The notes under the pieces were generated by a model. The model searched no databases and was not told the origin of the DNA. It worked only from the letters and a program-made list of their open reading frames with translations. 15,001 nt of DNA. Origin: Gracilaria vermiculophylla. Taxonomy: Eukaryota; Rhodophyta; Florideophyceae; Gracilariales; Gracilariaceae. The stretch's first letter is position 1; every line of letters begins with the position of its first letter. Shown piece by piece: positions 1 to 9,077 of this stretch. Location of the stretch: the NCBI GenBank assembly GCA_019155205.2, contig JAHNZQ020000049.1, positions 422,150 to 437,150 of the forward strand. Direction: 5' to 3'. Both the position numbers and the translations under genes were made by a program.

Positions 1-136
1 CGTACCTTAAGGATACTGTAGCGCACGCGGGCAATATTATGCACCACGTGGCCCAGCTAATAAATTACGAACCCTCCTTAGGAATATTATGCCTTAAGGC
101 CAAACCACCATATTTCCGTAGGAGCCAATGTACTAC
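1..136 (-). repeat. LTR 5'-end fragment, reversed, cut by window edge
   Basis: Read on the minus strand from 136 leftward, this begins with TGTAGTACATTGG. It matches by eye, roughly 80 percent, the start of the complete minus-strand LTR at 12438 down to 12301. Shared stretches include GATACTGTAGCGCACGCGG and the ATTATGCACCACGTGG block. The 5' edge at 136 is a typical TG terminus. The remainder of the copy lies outside the window. Confidence 0.75.
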
Positions 137-393
137 AAGCACCACGAAAAATGTTCGGAATCTTCCTCTCGCGAGGTGGTTCAGAGGCAGAGCCTTCCCC
201 GGGAAAGGCACACGAGCGGAGCGCAATTCCAGGGCCGAGCGGTTGCCAGGGGTGCGGGAGGAAGACAAACGGAAAACCGGGAATCCGGCAAGTCCTGTGA
301 TAGAGGCAGTTTCCGTAAGCTCGGTGAGATTCCACTGTAGTATATTGGGTTATCACCGCGCGGTCGGGTAGTATCTTCGGCTGCAGAGGTATC
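137..393 (-). repeat. LTR 3'-portion fragment, reversed
   Basis: This stretch is collinear with the plus-strand text at 11567-11820, which is the 3' part of the complete minus-strand LTR. It is the reverse complement of 1960-2210. Shared blocks include CCACGAAAAATGTTCG and AAGTCCTGTGAT. About 26 bp of the LTR 3' tip are missing at 137. The copy stops at 393, exactly where a new plus-strand LTR starts, as if interrupted by insertion. Together with 1-136 it looks like the junction of two minus-strand LTRs in tandem. Confidence 0.7.
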
Positions 394-950
394 TGTAGTA
401 CAGTGGATTCTAAGGTGATATTGTTATATGGCTTTACGACGGGATATTCTTAAGGGTGTTTTGCAATTAATTAACTAAGCCAAAAGGTACATTATTCGAC
501 CCGCGTTTGCTGCAGTACTTCCGAAGAATGGCAGAATTTATATTTGCTTTCGTAAACAGGTGTAGGTAATTATTACAGAAGAAAGACCTGGCGAAGTGGG
601 CTGCGAGCACGGTACTTACTCTGCCGGTCGAGCTTCATCTCTGGGGGAAGCAAGCCATGCACCCTTGACGCTTCTTCTACGTTCTGTGGTTGGAAACTCT
701 TGTCGAACGCCTTCAGGTTTCTAAGCCGCATATCCCCAGGTCGCCTCGTAGCAGCTCCTCTGCGAGCATGGTCCTCCCAGTAAACCTTTCTCTCCGCTTG
801 GTGTTCGCGGATCCCCTTTCAGAATTCCCCTGGATTGTGACAGCGATGACCGAAGACAACCTTTAGGAACTCGCGCCTTTGGAGTCAACAAAGACTCCTA
901 ACTGGCTATGAGCGCTATCACCTGGAAAAGAGAACTGAAGGTACCACAAC
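394..950 (+). repeat. LTR 5' portion upstream of element 1
   Basis: It starts TGTAGTACAGTGG and matches 10809 to about 11365 in the same orientation over some 550 bp, by eye 80-85 percent. It also matches the reverse complement of 12438 to about 11885. Long shared blocks include CCCAGGTCGCCTCGTAGCAG and TTTAGGAACTCGCGCCTTT. Similarity fades after a shared TACCACA near 950. If 1855-2233 is its other end, the LTR would be about 1.84 kb with repeat Y inside; the complete copy at 11540-12438 is only 899 bp, so an insertion or rearrangement is more likely. Confidence 0.75.
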
Positions 951-1345
951 TGGTATTCCGACTTAGAAGGCTAGTTTGCGAAAGGAATAACAAGATTCAC
1001 GACAGAAAAGTGTTATTAGTTTGCAACGATCGGAACCCAATTGTGGAAGTTTTCTATAAGAGGGTTCGGAATCGAAAGGAAATCACTACCCGACCTACTC
1101 TTATATGGATCTCTCGGAAACCTCAATGTAAAACCCCTTACGGAACCCCCAGGCAACTGACTCTGTCGGTGGGCGCAGCACGCGCAACGCTCGGCAGGAT
1201 TTCGCGGTCAGACTGGAAGAATCTCAAAGTCTCCTTTGGAACATTGGCTCCCCTGTGGAGCGTCTCAGAAATCGCCTTAGGAGAGTGCACCATCGGAGGC
1301 AAGCGGAACCACTCCGCGAAACCTCCGGAGAACGCCGATGTGAAG
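950..1345 (+). other. Unassigned stretch, possible gag debris
   Basis: This region does not match the LTR copies elsewhere in the window. A reading frame from 908 to 1387 (159 codons) crosses it but resembles nothing I know. A second plus-strand frame open from about 1141 to 1353 reads as charged and leucine-containing (for example RLEESQSLLW followed by VERLRNRLRRV). That recalls the helical N-terminal part of oomycete Gypsy gag proteins. This is an impression only. The right end runs into repeat Y. Confidence 0.25.
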
Positions 1346-1853
1346 TTTGAAGAGTCCCTCACGGCATTGCAGCCGCCACCTCAGTGAACTTCAACGCCCT
1401 CCCTGGAGCTTTTCCTCGGCACTTTGCCGGTTCTGCGAATTCCGGTTAGGCCGCAGTTATGAGAACGGTTAATGTCGCGAGTGCTATTTGATTCCGTATA
1501 CGCGGTGGGGTACGCAGTAACCGACCCAGCGGGTGTCATGCGCCGTGGCACGCGAGCGGCAGCCGCGCGTGGCCGGTTGGCTATCGTATGAGCGACTGTT
1601 GGCGCCTTCGTTGCACGGATATTTTGTTATTACAGCTATTTTATTGATTCATTTCTTTCGTCCATTTTGTTCCTAGAGCTACAGTACTTAGTGCGACGGC
1701 ACTTTGGCCGCCGCGCCCAGTAACCCGAACCAGGCGGCATCTTCGGTCCGACCTTCCCGCCCACGCGGGTATTTCTCTTTATCTTGGAGAAGTACGCCGT
1801 GAACTACGGAAATCAACCACCTGTGACGCCGAGAACCATTGTTTGGACTATAT
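1345..1853 (-). repeat. Repeat Y, minus-strand copy
   Basis: The reverse complement of this stretch aligns with the plus strand at 12446-12990. Shared landmarks in order are TACGAGGTTAT/CCTCGTAC at the LTR junction, a GGCGTCAC block, GTGCCGTCGC with AAGTACT, a GCTGCCGC block, GCGACATTA, and TGCGGCCTAACCG with CGGCAAA. Identity is moderate, so the copies are old. Y shows no coding frame that I recognise. It directly abuts an LTR in both places, so it is either an old insertion target or part of a larger composite repeat. Confidence 0.6.
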
Positions 1854-1854
1854 T

Positions 1855-2233
1855 TGGCTTCTTTCGGGTTCGCCCTCGTACGAGGTTATTCCTACCGGAT
1901 CTCCGGTCTACGCCTTTTGGATAGCGTCTGCCACTCGCCCAACGCGGCTTGCCCGATACCCGCGTGGCCAAATACATTACATGGCCGCCGAGATAGCCCA
2001 ATATATTACAGGGAATCCTCACCGTACTTACGGAAACGGCTTCAATCACAGGACTTGCCGGATCTCCGGTTTCTCCACTCGTCTTCCTCCAGCACCCGTT
2101 GTGAAGTCTTAGACCCGGAGTTATGCCCGGCTCGTGTGCCTCCCCTGAGAAAGGCTCTGTCCTTGAACTATCTTGCGAGAGGGTGGTTCGAACATCCTTC
2201 GTGGTAATTCTCCCTTTGGGTTATTGCACTACA
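1855..2233 (+). repeat. LTR 3' portion immediately upstream of element 1 internal region
   Basis: This is the reverse complement of 11540-11920 and of 137-393. It contains AATATATTACAGGGAAT, AGGACTTGCCGGATCTCCGG and GGTTCGAACATCC. It ends TTATTGCACTACA, the CA terminus that pairs with the TGTAGTGCA start of the family as a 9-bp terminal inverted repeat. The first ~540 bp of a full LTR are absent: the copy joins repeat Y near 1853 instead. Its end at 2233 marks the start of the internal region of element 1. Confidence 0.7.
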
Positions 2234-2235
2234 AA

Positions 2236-2252
2236 TTGGTCTCCTGACTTAG
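2236..2252 (+). other. Candidate primer-binding site
   Basis: Two or three bases after the LTR end there is a TTGG start (TTGGTCTCCTGAC), the position and TGG lead expected of a tRNA primer-binding site in a Ty3/Gypsy element. I cannot match it to a particular tRNA 3' end, and the site may be mutated. Support is mainly positional. Confidence 0.3.
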
Positions 2253-2354
2253 AAACGTAGATCCACTGGAACATCTTCTTTGAGGTCCTTTTTCCTTTTC
2301 ATTTATTGACAACTTTAGAATTCACCCGTTGACCGAGTTTTACCGTCGAAACAG

Positions 2355-4389
2355 ATGCCTCCGATGGGAAAGAAATCCACTGGAGCCGAGACGGTGGCAA
2401 CCCAGAGCCGGTTTCACCAAGAAAACGAGAAGCGCCACATGGAGGCTCTTGAGACGACCGGTGCAGACCAGGTGGACCATGGTACGCTGAAGGCTGAGCC
2501 AGATACCTCATCACCCGGATCCAGGACACGAACAGCCATGAAGGTGTTATCCCAGCCGCCGCGTTTGGTGGACAAGGCTTACGTGGTTAGTTTGAAAGAT
2601 TGGATCCGCACCCTGCGGCTAACCGAGGAAGCCCTGACTGAAGAACTGGAGTCACGCCAAAGGCACTCGTAGAGTCTCTCGACGAATGTTACCGAGGAGC
2701 TCTGCGTTCTGTAGTCTGATTTCAATACGATCCTTGAAGGTTTCGGCCCGCCGGTTTCCTACGTCGAGGGCCTGGATGATCGATTTAATCGAGTACGAGT
2801 CCGACAAGAGTCCGAAGAGAAATCTGTTTTTGCTTGGGAATCCGCGGCACAAACCACTGGCCCTCAATGTGATGACCGCGAGGAGGCTTGGAATGGCGGA
2901 ACAACCAAAGGAAAGGAAATCGACATGGAAACTCCTTCTCGGACTAGGAATCAACTTCTCAGGATTCTGAGCCCTCACAGAGTGACTGGTACCATGACCG
3001 CCCGGAGCGAAGGTTCCGTTCACGTCGGTCATTGGGCACCTATAAGGCAATCCCATCCCGGTCAAAGGGTACAAAAACCCCGGGCTCCAGGCATTGAAGC
3101 CCAACAATTCCTTTTACGAGGAGTTGGTTTCATACCGATATTATCGTTTGGAAGATTCGTCTCTAGGCAGTACACCCCATGACACAGGTATGGTAAAGCA
3201 CTGCATCAAGCGAATGCAGCTCTACATCAGAAACCACAACTTTACTAGAGATGATCCAATTTTGATACTGGACTTCCTGGCCCGCTTTTTCGCGGAGGCC
3301 AATATCCTCAACGTGAATGAGACCCAGGTATATCTGGCATTACCGTACTTCTGATAGGGAGTCGCTGAAGATCAATCCCTCTCAATTCGGTGTTCATCTT
3401 GGGCGTCCGAGGATGGAGTGACTTGCTGGCCCGAGGCCGTACAGTACCTCTTGAAATATTACGCGACTAATACCGCCATTCAGTCGGATATTATCGCACT
3501 GTGCGATACTCGCCAGGGCGCTGGAGATCTGGAGACAGACTACTTGGTACGCCTGAATAAGGCTATCCACCGCTGTGGCAATGGTTACCCCGCAGAGGAA
3601 CGCTGCACGATGTTTACTGATGAGTTGGATCCGGCGATTAAAACACTCGTTGCCCATCACCGGAAAATCACTCTAAGGTGGGATATCTGGAGCTGGTAAA
3701 ATCTGTCCGCGCAGAGGGAGACGCACTCCGTGCAAGAAACCCCAGTTTTCGGCCGAAGGGAGCAAAGGCACTGATAATTAGTTCAGATACCTTCTCTCTT
3801 TCACTGGTCGCCAGTGATACTCCCGAACCGGGTCAGGACGGCGTGCACCTTCTCCCCGACGATGGGTGGTCCGTCTCGACATCGGAATTATCGTCAACGA
3901 AGGAAGCCTCGTACGGTACAGCAACAAAAGCTCTGCAGGGGGGCACAGGCCCTTTACATGGGTGAGAACCGAGCATCAGCCGCTCGCTTGACGTATGCCA
4001 ACAGAATGACGAGGGTTCAGTGCCCTGCTTGGGTCGATAGCCGGGATCCCGGTAGGTCAGCCGAAAACTGGAACGCTGCTCTTCGAGTTCCTTTGTCTGG
4101 ACTTTTCTGCCATTCGTGCTTTACTAGGACACACCTCTCCACGGGGTGCCTTCTTCCGTTGACGGAGATTGCGCAGGTGGTAGCCAATTGCAACGCCCTG
4201 TCCCAAGAAGTGAAGGCAGCAGTGCCGATAGCGTCGTATCTCCGTGTGGAAACGGAAGTCCCCTACGCCTTGGTTCACAACCCGCTCTCGCGGCAGCGGC
4301 TAACTCCAGGTATGTCAAGATCATTTAGCCGACCGCCATGGAAGTTCTATCTACGCCAGTGGCGTGGTCGGTTACCTCCCACGGGATGA
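2355..4389 (+). pseudogene. gag: Element 1 gag (capsid/nucleocapsid) pseudogene
   Basis: Gag would form the virus-like particle that packages element RNA. The reading starts at an ATG at 2355 and stays open to 2672, with a polar N-terminal part. It is then scrambled to about 3090 and resumes in another frame. The capsid-like core runs 3094-3699 and contains ILDFLARFFAEANIL, TCWPEAVQYLL and DPAIKTLVAHHR, wording typical of oomycete Gypsy gag. Two adjacent in-frame stops lie at 3352-3357. Two further frame changes follow near 3690 and 3815. The last part ends with a CCHC zinc knuckle. The order of domains matches a normal gag of about 650-680 codons, but it cannot be translated. Family assignment is confident; exact frameshift points are not. 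Confidence 0.85.
4108..4149 (+). other. CCHC zinc knuckle of element 1 gag
   Basis: The translation reads CHSCFTRTHLSTGC, a perfect C-x2-C-x4-H-x4-C spacing, in the frame of the 3814-4389 reading. This motif binds element RNA in the nucleocapsid part of gag. It survives intact although the gene around it is broken. Confidence 0.85.
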
Positions 4390-4497
4390 CGCACTCGTTG
4401 TGGAGGAATCAGGGCGAGAGCCTGAAGTGAAGCTCGTTGATGGAAACTAACTATGAAAGTCTCCCGATAGGAAGAGACATCTTCAGAGACGAAGCTG

Positions 4498-5688
4498 ATG
4501 ACGCCCGAGGCGCCACTGTCTCGCTTCCTGGTGGAAATTCTTTCAAGGAGAGACACCGCAGACGCCGCATCTGAGCACTTAGGAGTTCTGCGTCGACCAT
4601 GGAGACGGATAAAGTATATCCGAATCCCAGATCGAGTCCCAGTGATGGCGAAGCGAGACGATAAGGTATACGTCGATATCAGGCCCCACACGCAGTATAT
4701 GGTGCAATTTCTCACGATCTCCGACACTGGAGTGCGACCGATGTTCGTATTCCAGTGGGTACTTCTTCCGATTCTGCGGTCTCGCATTCGCACGGAATCG
4801 GTACCCCACGTCTCGGACGCAAACAATAATCCGATGCAAACGGTGGGCACCATTGATCTACTTGTACCATTGGAAAGATCTGTGATCAAGCTCACTTTCA
4901 TTGTGTACCGTTCTCTGGCCGCACCAATCACAATAGGATACGACTACTTCGACAGGTTCATAGAGGCTATCTTTCCTCGCCTAAAACAGGTGGAGCTGAA
5001 AGATGGGTCGTCTATGGTCATCGTCCTCCAACCGCTTCGGTGGGATGCGAAAAAGCAGGTGCCGCTACCCGACGCCAAGGAACTACCACCAGGAACCCGG
5101 GAGTCAACCACGCTCCACGTTGCTACATCAGTGACGATACCTGCCCCCACGCAAGTGCTTGTTAAGGCCAACTTCCGTCAACATGGTTTGATGGTTGTTC
5201 AGCCGTTAACGACCTTCTATGAGCGCAGTCGCCTGGCTGTGGCAAACGAAATCAAGTACGTCGTGCTGAAGCTTCCATTTGGGATCTTTGTCACAAATCT
5301 GGGCGACACACACCAGTATCTGTCTAAAAACCAAGTGGTTGATTCCAACACGCCATATTCGTTGGCGGTGATCCCCAACAAGGATAATAGCCGCCCAGGT
5401 ACTTGGGCTCGTAAGGGTACAAGATGGGAAGGCCCGCGAAGCGGTGGTGAAGTCCGCTCCCAGTGGATTCACCGATCTACTGGTAGGTACCGTGAAAACG
5501 GGAAACCCTGCCCGCCAGGTCAGCCCGGCCATGCTGACATCACGGCCGATAACCTTTTACCGGATCGACCCCATGAGATCTCTCGAAGAACCAGAACTGT
5601 CCCAATCACCCGTCTCGCATCGGGAGCGTCTCCGCGCAATGTTGCGGGATTTTATCCCGATATGAAATGGCTCGCTAGGCGAGATTAA
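4498..5688 (+). pseudogene. pol: Element 1 pol, aspartic protease and linker (decayed)
   Basis: This is a 396-codon open stretch without a stop, the second longest in the window by domain content. The retroviral-type aspartic protease is recognised by its active-site DTG at residues 76-78 (4723-4731) and by the later GYDYFDRFIEAI near residue 147. In related elements the latter corresponds to the I-L-G-C-D-F flap-distal motif. The C-terminal half (FPRLKQVELKDGS, then NLGDTHQYLSKNQVV) is the linker between protease and RT found in oomycete Gypsy pol. The last ~100 codons look out of frame. The usual residue after DTG is Ala and here it is Val. No start codon is needed, since pol is normally part of a polyprotein. 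The pol frame upstream (4390-4497) is interrupted by stops. Confidence 0.8.
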
Positions 5689-5701
5689 CTGCACCAAACA
5701 T

Positions 5702-6640
5702 GGGATAGATTTGTTATCGGACACTGAGCCAATCGCGCAACCCCCATACGGGGCTGGGCCGAAGGCTCGGGAAGAGAAATAATTCCAAGTTGAGCGCGTG
5801 CTCCGTACTGGAGTCATAGAGCCAGCATAGTCTCTGTGGGCGTCCCCCGTGGTCCTCGCGCTTCAGGCGGATAGGTTAGAGAGGTTTTGTGTGGATTTCC
5901 GCAGGCGTGATGCCGCGAGTATCCGGGATACCTATCTTATTCCTCGGATAGACCACTGTATAGATTTACTCGGTGATGCTACCGTGTTCACGGCTTTCAA
6001 CGCCATTTGGGGCAACTGGTAGGTCCCAGTTAGGGACGAAAACCGTGATAGAACGAGGTTGGTGTGCCTTATGGGTCATACAGCAGCAATCGGATGCCTT
6101 TCGGTTTGGCCAATGCACCGTTAACGTTTCAGAGGGCTATCGTAGTCCTCATGAAGCAATTCAAATGGTGGACCTGCCTGGTGGACCTGCCTGGTGTACC
6201 TGCACGAAATAACCATCTTTTCCAACAACATGGACGATCATCTCGCCCACGTGTGGGACGTGATGACGATACCGCGTGACGCGGGTATCACCCTGAAGCT
6301 CAGGAAATGTGAGTTCTTTACAAATGTCGTGAAGTATCTGGGCCCCATCATCCGTCCCGCATGGCTTAGGATTGAAAGGGTTCGATTCATGTCCCTCACT
6401 GAGGCGCAACAACCCCGGACGCAAAAGGAGTTGAGATCCTTCTACGGATTAGACCATGTCTATTGAAGGTTCATACCGAATTTCTCGGATACCGCCGCAC
6501 TGCTCAACGCATTACTGCAAGAACGGCAGCTGCAAAAGCTCTCGCCATTCACCAACGGTGAGTCGGCTGCGTTTTAGTCCCTGATCAGACCTTTTCACTC
6601 CCCAAGTGGGGCCTCTCGTACTCCGTCGATACGGTTTCCA
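5702..6640 (+). pseudogene. pol: Element 1 pol, reverse transcriptase (inactivated)
   Basis: RT would copy element RNA into DNA. The N-terminal part is in one frame from 5702, with PIAQPPYGAGPKARE, a TGVIEPA block, RFCVDFRRRD and LGDATVF. In-frame stops are at 5780, 5828 and 6020. The palm then continues in another frame (MPFGLANAPLTFQRAI, 6094 onward), and a 13-bp tandem duplication at 6168-6193 throws it back to the first frame. There AGITLKLRKCEFF and ELRSFYGL follow, with a further stop at 6464 and one near 6574. All three catalytic aspartates are gone: the first is Asn at 5999-6001, and the DD of the Y-x-D-D box is His-Glu at 6203-6208. A further frame change before 6640 leads to RNase H. 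Confidence 0.85.
6168..6193 (+). repeat. 13-bp tandem duplication in RT
   Basis: GTGGACCTGCCTG occurs twice back to back at 6168-6180 and 6181-6193, followed by a near-match GTGTACCTGC. Thirteen is not a multiple of three, so the duplication shifts the frame. The RT wording leaves one frame exactly here and continues in the frame one step over at 6194. This is direct evidence of replication slippage or unequal exchange after insertion. Confidence 0.9.
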
Positions 6641-7270
6641 GCGACCACCAAGTGGGTTGTGCATTGTTTCAAACCAGTCCCGAAGGGGAGTACAAACAAA
6701 TCGGATGTTGGTCCAGTACTCTCAACGTTCACGAGACAAACTATTCCATCTTTGAAATGGAGTGCCTCGCCGTTGTGTGGGCGCTCTCCACACTACGCCC
6801 CTATCTAACTGCGGTGCACTTCACCGTATTCACGGATCATTTCTCCTTGAGAGTGCTGATGAATATTGTCCATCCATCAGGCCACTTAATGCGAAGGAGA
6901 CTCCGCCTAGCCGAATACACGTTCGACATGGCAAACAAGAAGGGCAAAAATAGTGTGCAAGCCGATGCCCCATCACGCTTGCCCACAAAAAACGGGGAAG
7001 CCGTTGGCGACGGCGATAAGGACGACATCCCCTGCTTCGCTACCGAAGGCACAACCCCGGAACCTCCGCACAGTCCTCCCAATTGGGATTGCTCCGACAA
7101 CATCGACGAACTCCTCACTTCCGAAGACGTCGAGGCCGCCCCACAGTGGAATTTTACGCTGATGAGCACGGAGGAGATGATCCGAGACCAGTTCGGGTAC
7201 TCATTCTGCACGGAAGTACGTGACCGTCTGAACGGTGGAAAAGGCCTAACTTTCGAGGTGAACTACACCG
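6640..7270 (+). pseudogene. pol: Element 1 pol, RNase H domain and tether
   Basis: RNase H would remove RNA from the RNA:DNA hybrid during reverse transcription. The motif residues are Asp at 6643 (DHQVGCALFQ), Glu at 6754 or 6760 (SIFEMECLAVVWAL) and Asp at 6835 (FTDHFSL). A final Asp lies in QADAPSRL. The catalytic set therefore looks complete, unlike the adjacent RT. The domain is open with no stop through 7467. After it comes an acidic, proline-rich tether (about 6985-7140) with DDIP, TPEPPHSPP and SEDVEAAP, which in this family separates RNase H from integrase. The frame continues unbroken into the integrase. Confidence 0.85.
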
Positions 7271-8298
7271 GCTACCTGGTCCAGAAAGTGGAATGTCACC
7301 AACAAATTGTGGTAGCCCACTACCTTCAGCCTAGGTTCCTTAAACGATCTTATTATCCAAAACTCGATGGACATCCGGGTCGGAGGAAACCTTATCAAAC
7401 CCCTCGCAGGGATATTTATTGGCCCGCGAGGGCGGTAGATTGCTACGCCACTTCGCGGTTCAGCATATAATTCGTAAAGAACTGGGTGAAACTCCGGAAG
7501 CATTCCAACAAGTCGAAGCTTTTCCTTGACAGGGATTCTCTCTAGTTTGTCGCAACCGACATTCTCGGTTCACTGTTGGGGACAAAAAAGAGAAACACCT
7601 TTCGGCTCGTAATCAACGACCGTTTCTCGAAGTTGGGTCGGAGAGTTACCTTACGGACGATCTCCGCTTTCGATGTTGCACAAACGTTTGTAACGCACTG
7701 GGTCTTCGTTTACGGACCTACTTTCGAGGTTCTATCCGAGAATAGCAAGCAATTCAAGTAGCGAATCCTTCATGACTTTTGCCGCATACTGGATGTCAAG
7801 AACCTCTTTACCGCGACCTATCACCCGCTATGCAATGGGCACGTCAAACGGTTAAACTAAAGATAATTCGCGTCGTTGAGCATCTCTGTCACGGATCGCC
7901 CAACTTCGGGGGATCTCTTCATGGATGCCGTGACTTATGCGTACATTAAGCAGTTTCAGCGGACTACTGGTCTTAATTTATTCGAGCTGGTCTTGTCGTA
8001 AACGCCTCCACCCTTTGCATTGTAACCGCTTGCACAGGGGTATACGTTCCGGTCAGTGGGCGAATACCGGTTACGGAGGAAGGGTTGGCTTGCAAAGCTC
8101 GTGCTGGTTTTTTGAAAGGCTATGGAGTGCGCTCAAGCCGCATATAAGCGGTACTTTGCTGACCGCCTGTGCAGTGACCTGCAAAAGCGTTTTAACCATG
8201 GGAACTACGTGATTGTTCGCAAAACGTTCATTAAAATTGCGAAAGACGGGAGTCGCCATAAGATATCGCCTGTGGCGGATGGCCCCTTCATTTTCCAT
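7270..8298 (+). pseudogene. pol: Element 1 pol, integrase (inactivated)
   Basis: Integrase would join element DNA to the host chromosome. The zinc-binding region keeps one His (LDGHPG) and the YWPA block, but the first His appears as Tyr in SYYPKL and the CxxC pair is lost around a stop at 7468. In the catalytic core the first Asp is present (ATDILG, 7558-7560). The second is Glu (LSENS, 7738-7740). The third, normally Glu, is Lys (NGHVKRLN, 7846-7848). The 35 residues between the second and third positions fit D,D-35-E exactly. The C-terminal part ends in HKISPVADGPF, the usual end block. Stops lie at 7468, 7543, 7759, 7858, 7864, 7999, 8023 and 8113, yet the frame never shifts. The text runs directly into an LTR piece at about 8299. 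Confidence 0.85.
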
Positions 8299-8388
8299 GC
8301 GGCTCAGTTAATAAAATAGGAACCCTCTTTCAGAATATCCGATTGTAAAGCCATATGACAATATCACCTCAGGATCTACTGTACTACA
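8299..8388 (-). repeat. Reversed LTR 5'-end fragment between element 1 and element 2
   Basis: Read on the minus strand from 8388 it begins TGTAGTACAGT and continues with GGTGATATTGT and ATATGGCTTTAC, then TTTTATTAACTGAGCC. It matches 394-482 base for base in long blocks and is a closer match to that copy than to 12438 or 136. It replaces the plus-strand 3' LTR expected after the integrase. Only about 90 bp are present. Confidence 0.75.
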
Positions 8389-8423
8389 ACTCTGTCTGCA
8401 CACTCTGCCGGTAGAATTATAAA

Positions 8424-9077
8424 GTGTGCGCCTCAATAGGATGTCCCTCACTCGCCTCTATAACTTTGCGCGCTATCTTCGAAACCGGTGCTGGCCCAAA
8501 CCTGGTACACGCTTACTTGCTCCCATGGTCTGCTCTCAAGTCCTTGAGGACTGGCGAGCTACCTACGGCGAGAGACGTGTCGCGTCGAATATTGGACATG
8601 CTTGGAGCATTGGAAATCAGCGGAGCATTGCCTTTATATCTTCTGTTGGACTCCTCACAGGTGAAGGTGTGGTTCCTCGTGGCGACCAGCTTGGCAGCAC
8701 TGTTCAAGTTGGGCAGTTCCTTTGTGGATTGGTATGTACGTGCAATATACCCAGGCCAGCGAAAGGTGACATTGCCCGACGCCGGTCCTGTAGTTATGGT
8801 GTCCGCATCTCCGGAACCGGACGCCAATGCGCTTCAATTGGGTAATCTTCCAAAAGAGACGCATGCAAATAAGTTCCGGGTGATGAAGACTTTCAAAAGA
8901 CCAATGAATAGGGAGGCAGAAGTTTGGGTGCAAACCTTTGCATCCGGCTTTTCATTCCTACCGAGAAGTCCGCATCGGTCGACAAAGCAGCACTCCATGA
9001 TAGCAAGTGGCAAAATGGAAATAATGCCGACTATTTCCTACAAGTTCATTCTTGGTAGCCTAAAGGAGTCACCTTAG
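8424..9077 (+). pseudogene. pol: Element 2 pol, aspartic protease and linker (decayed)
   Basis: A 217-codon open stretch. Its N-terminal third is a retropepsin-like domain with the block FETGAGPNLV at residues 19-28 and WYVRAIYPGQRKVTLPDAG near residues 103-121. In the family the active site is D-T-G-A; here the Asp is Glu (8481-8483), a change expected to abolish catalysis. The following region is an unrecognised linker. The wording differs enough from the element 1 protease to be a separate Gypsy lineage. The usual gag upstream is missing: only 35 bp separate the frame from the reversed LTR fragment. Confidence 0.75.

Noticed and set aside
908..1387. 159-codon open stretch as a real gene
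   Set aside because: It starts inside an LTR copy and ends inside repeat Y, and its translation resembles no family I know.
394..2233. A single 1.84-kb LTR
   Set aside because: The complete copy at 11540-12438 has both tips in 899 bp, and the extra sequence contains repeat Y, which also exists outside the LTR.
4347..4931. 194-codon open stretch on the minus strand
   Set aside because: It overlaps the plus-strand protease with its DTG motif and has no recognisable wording of its own.
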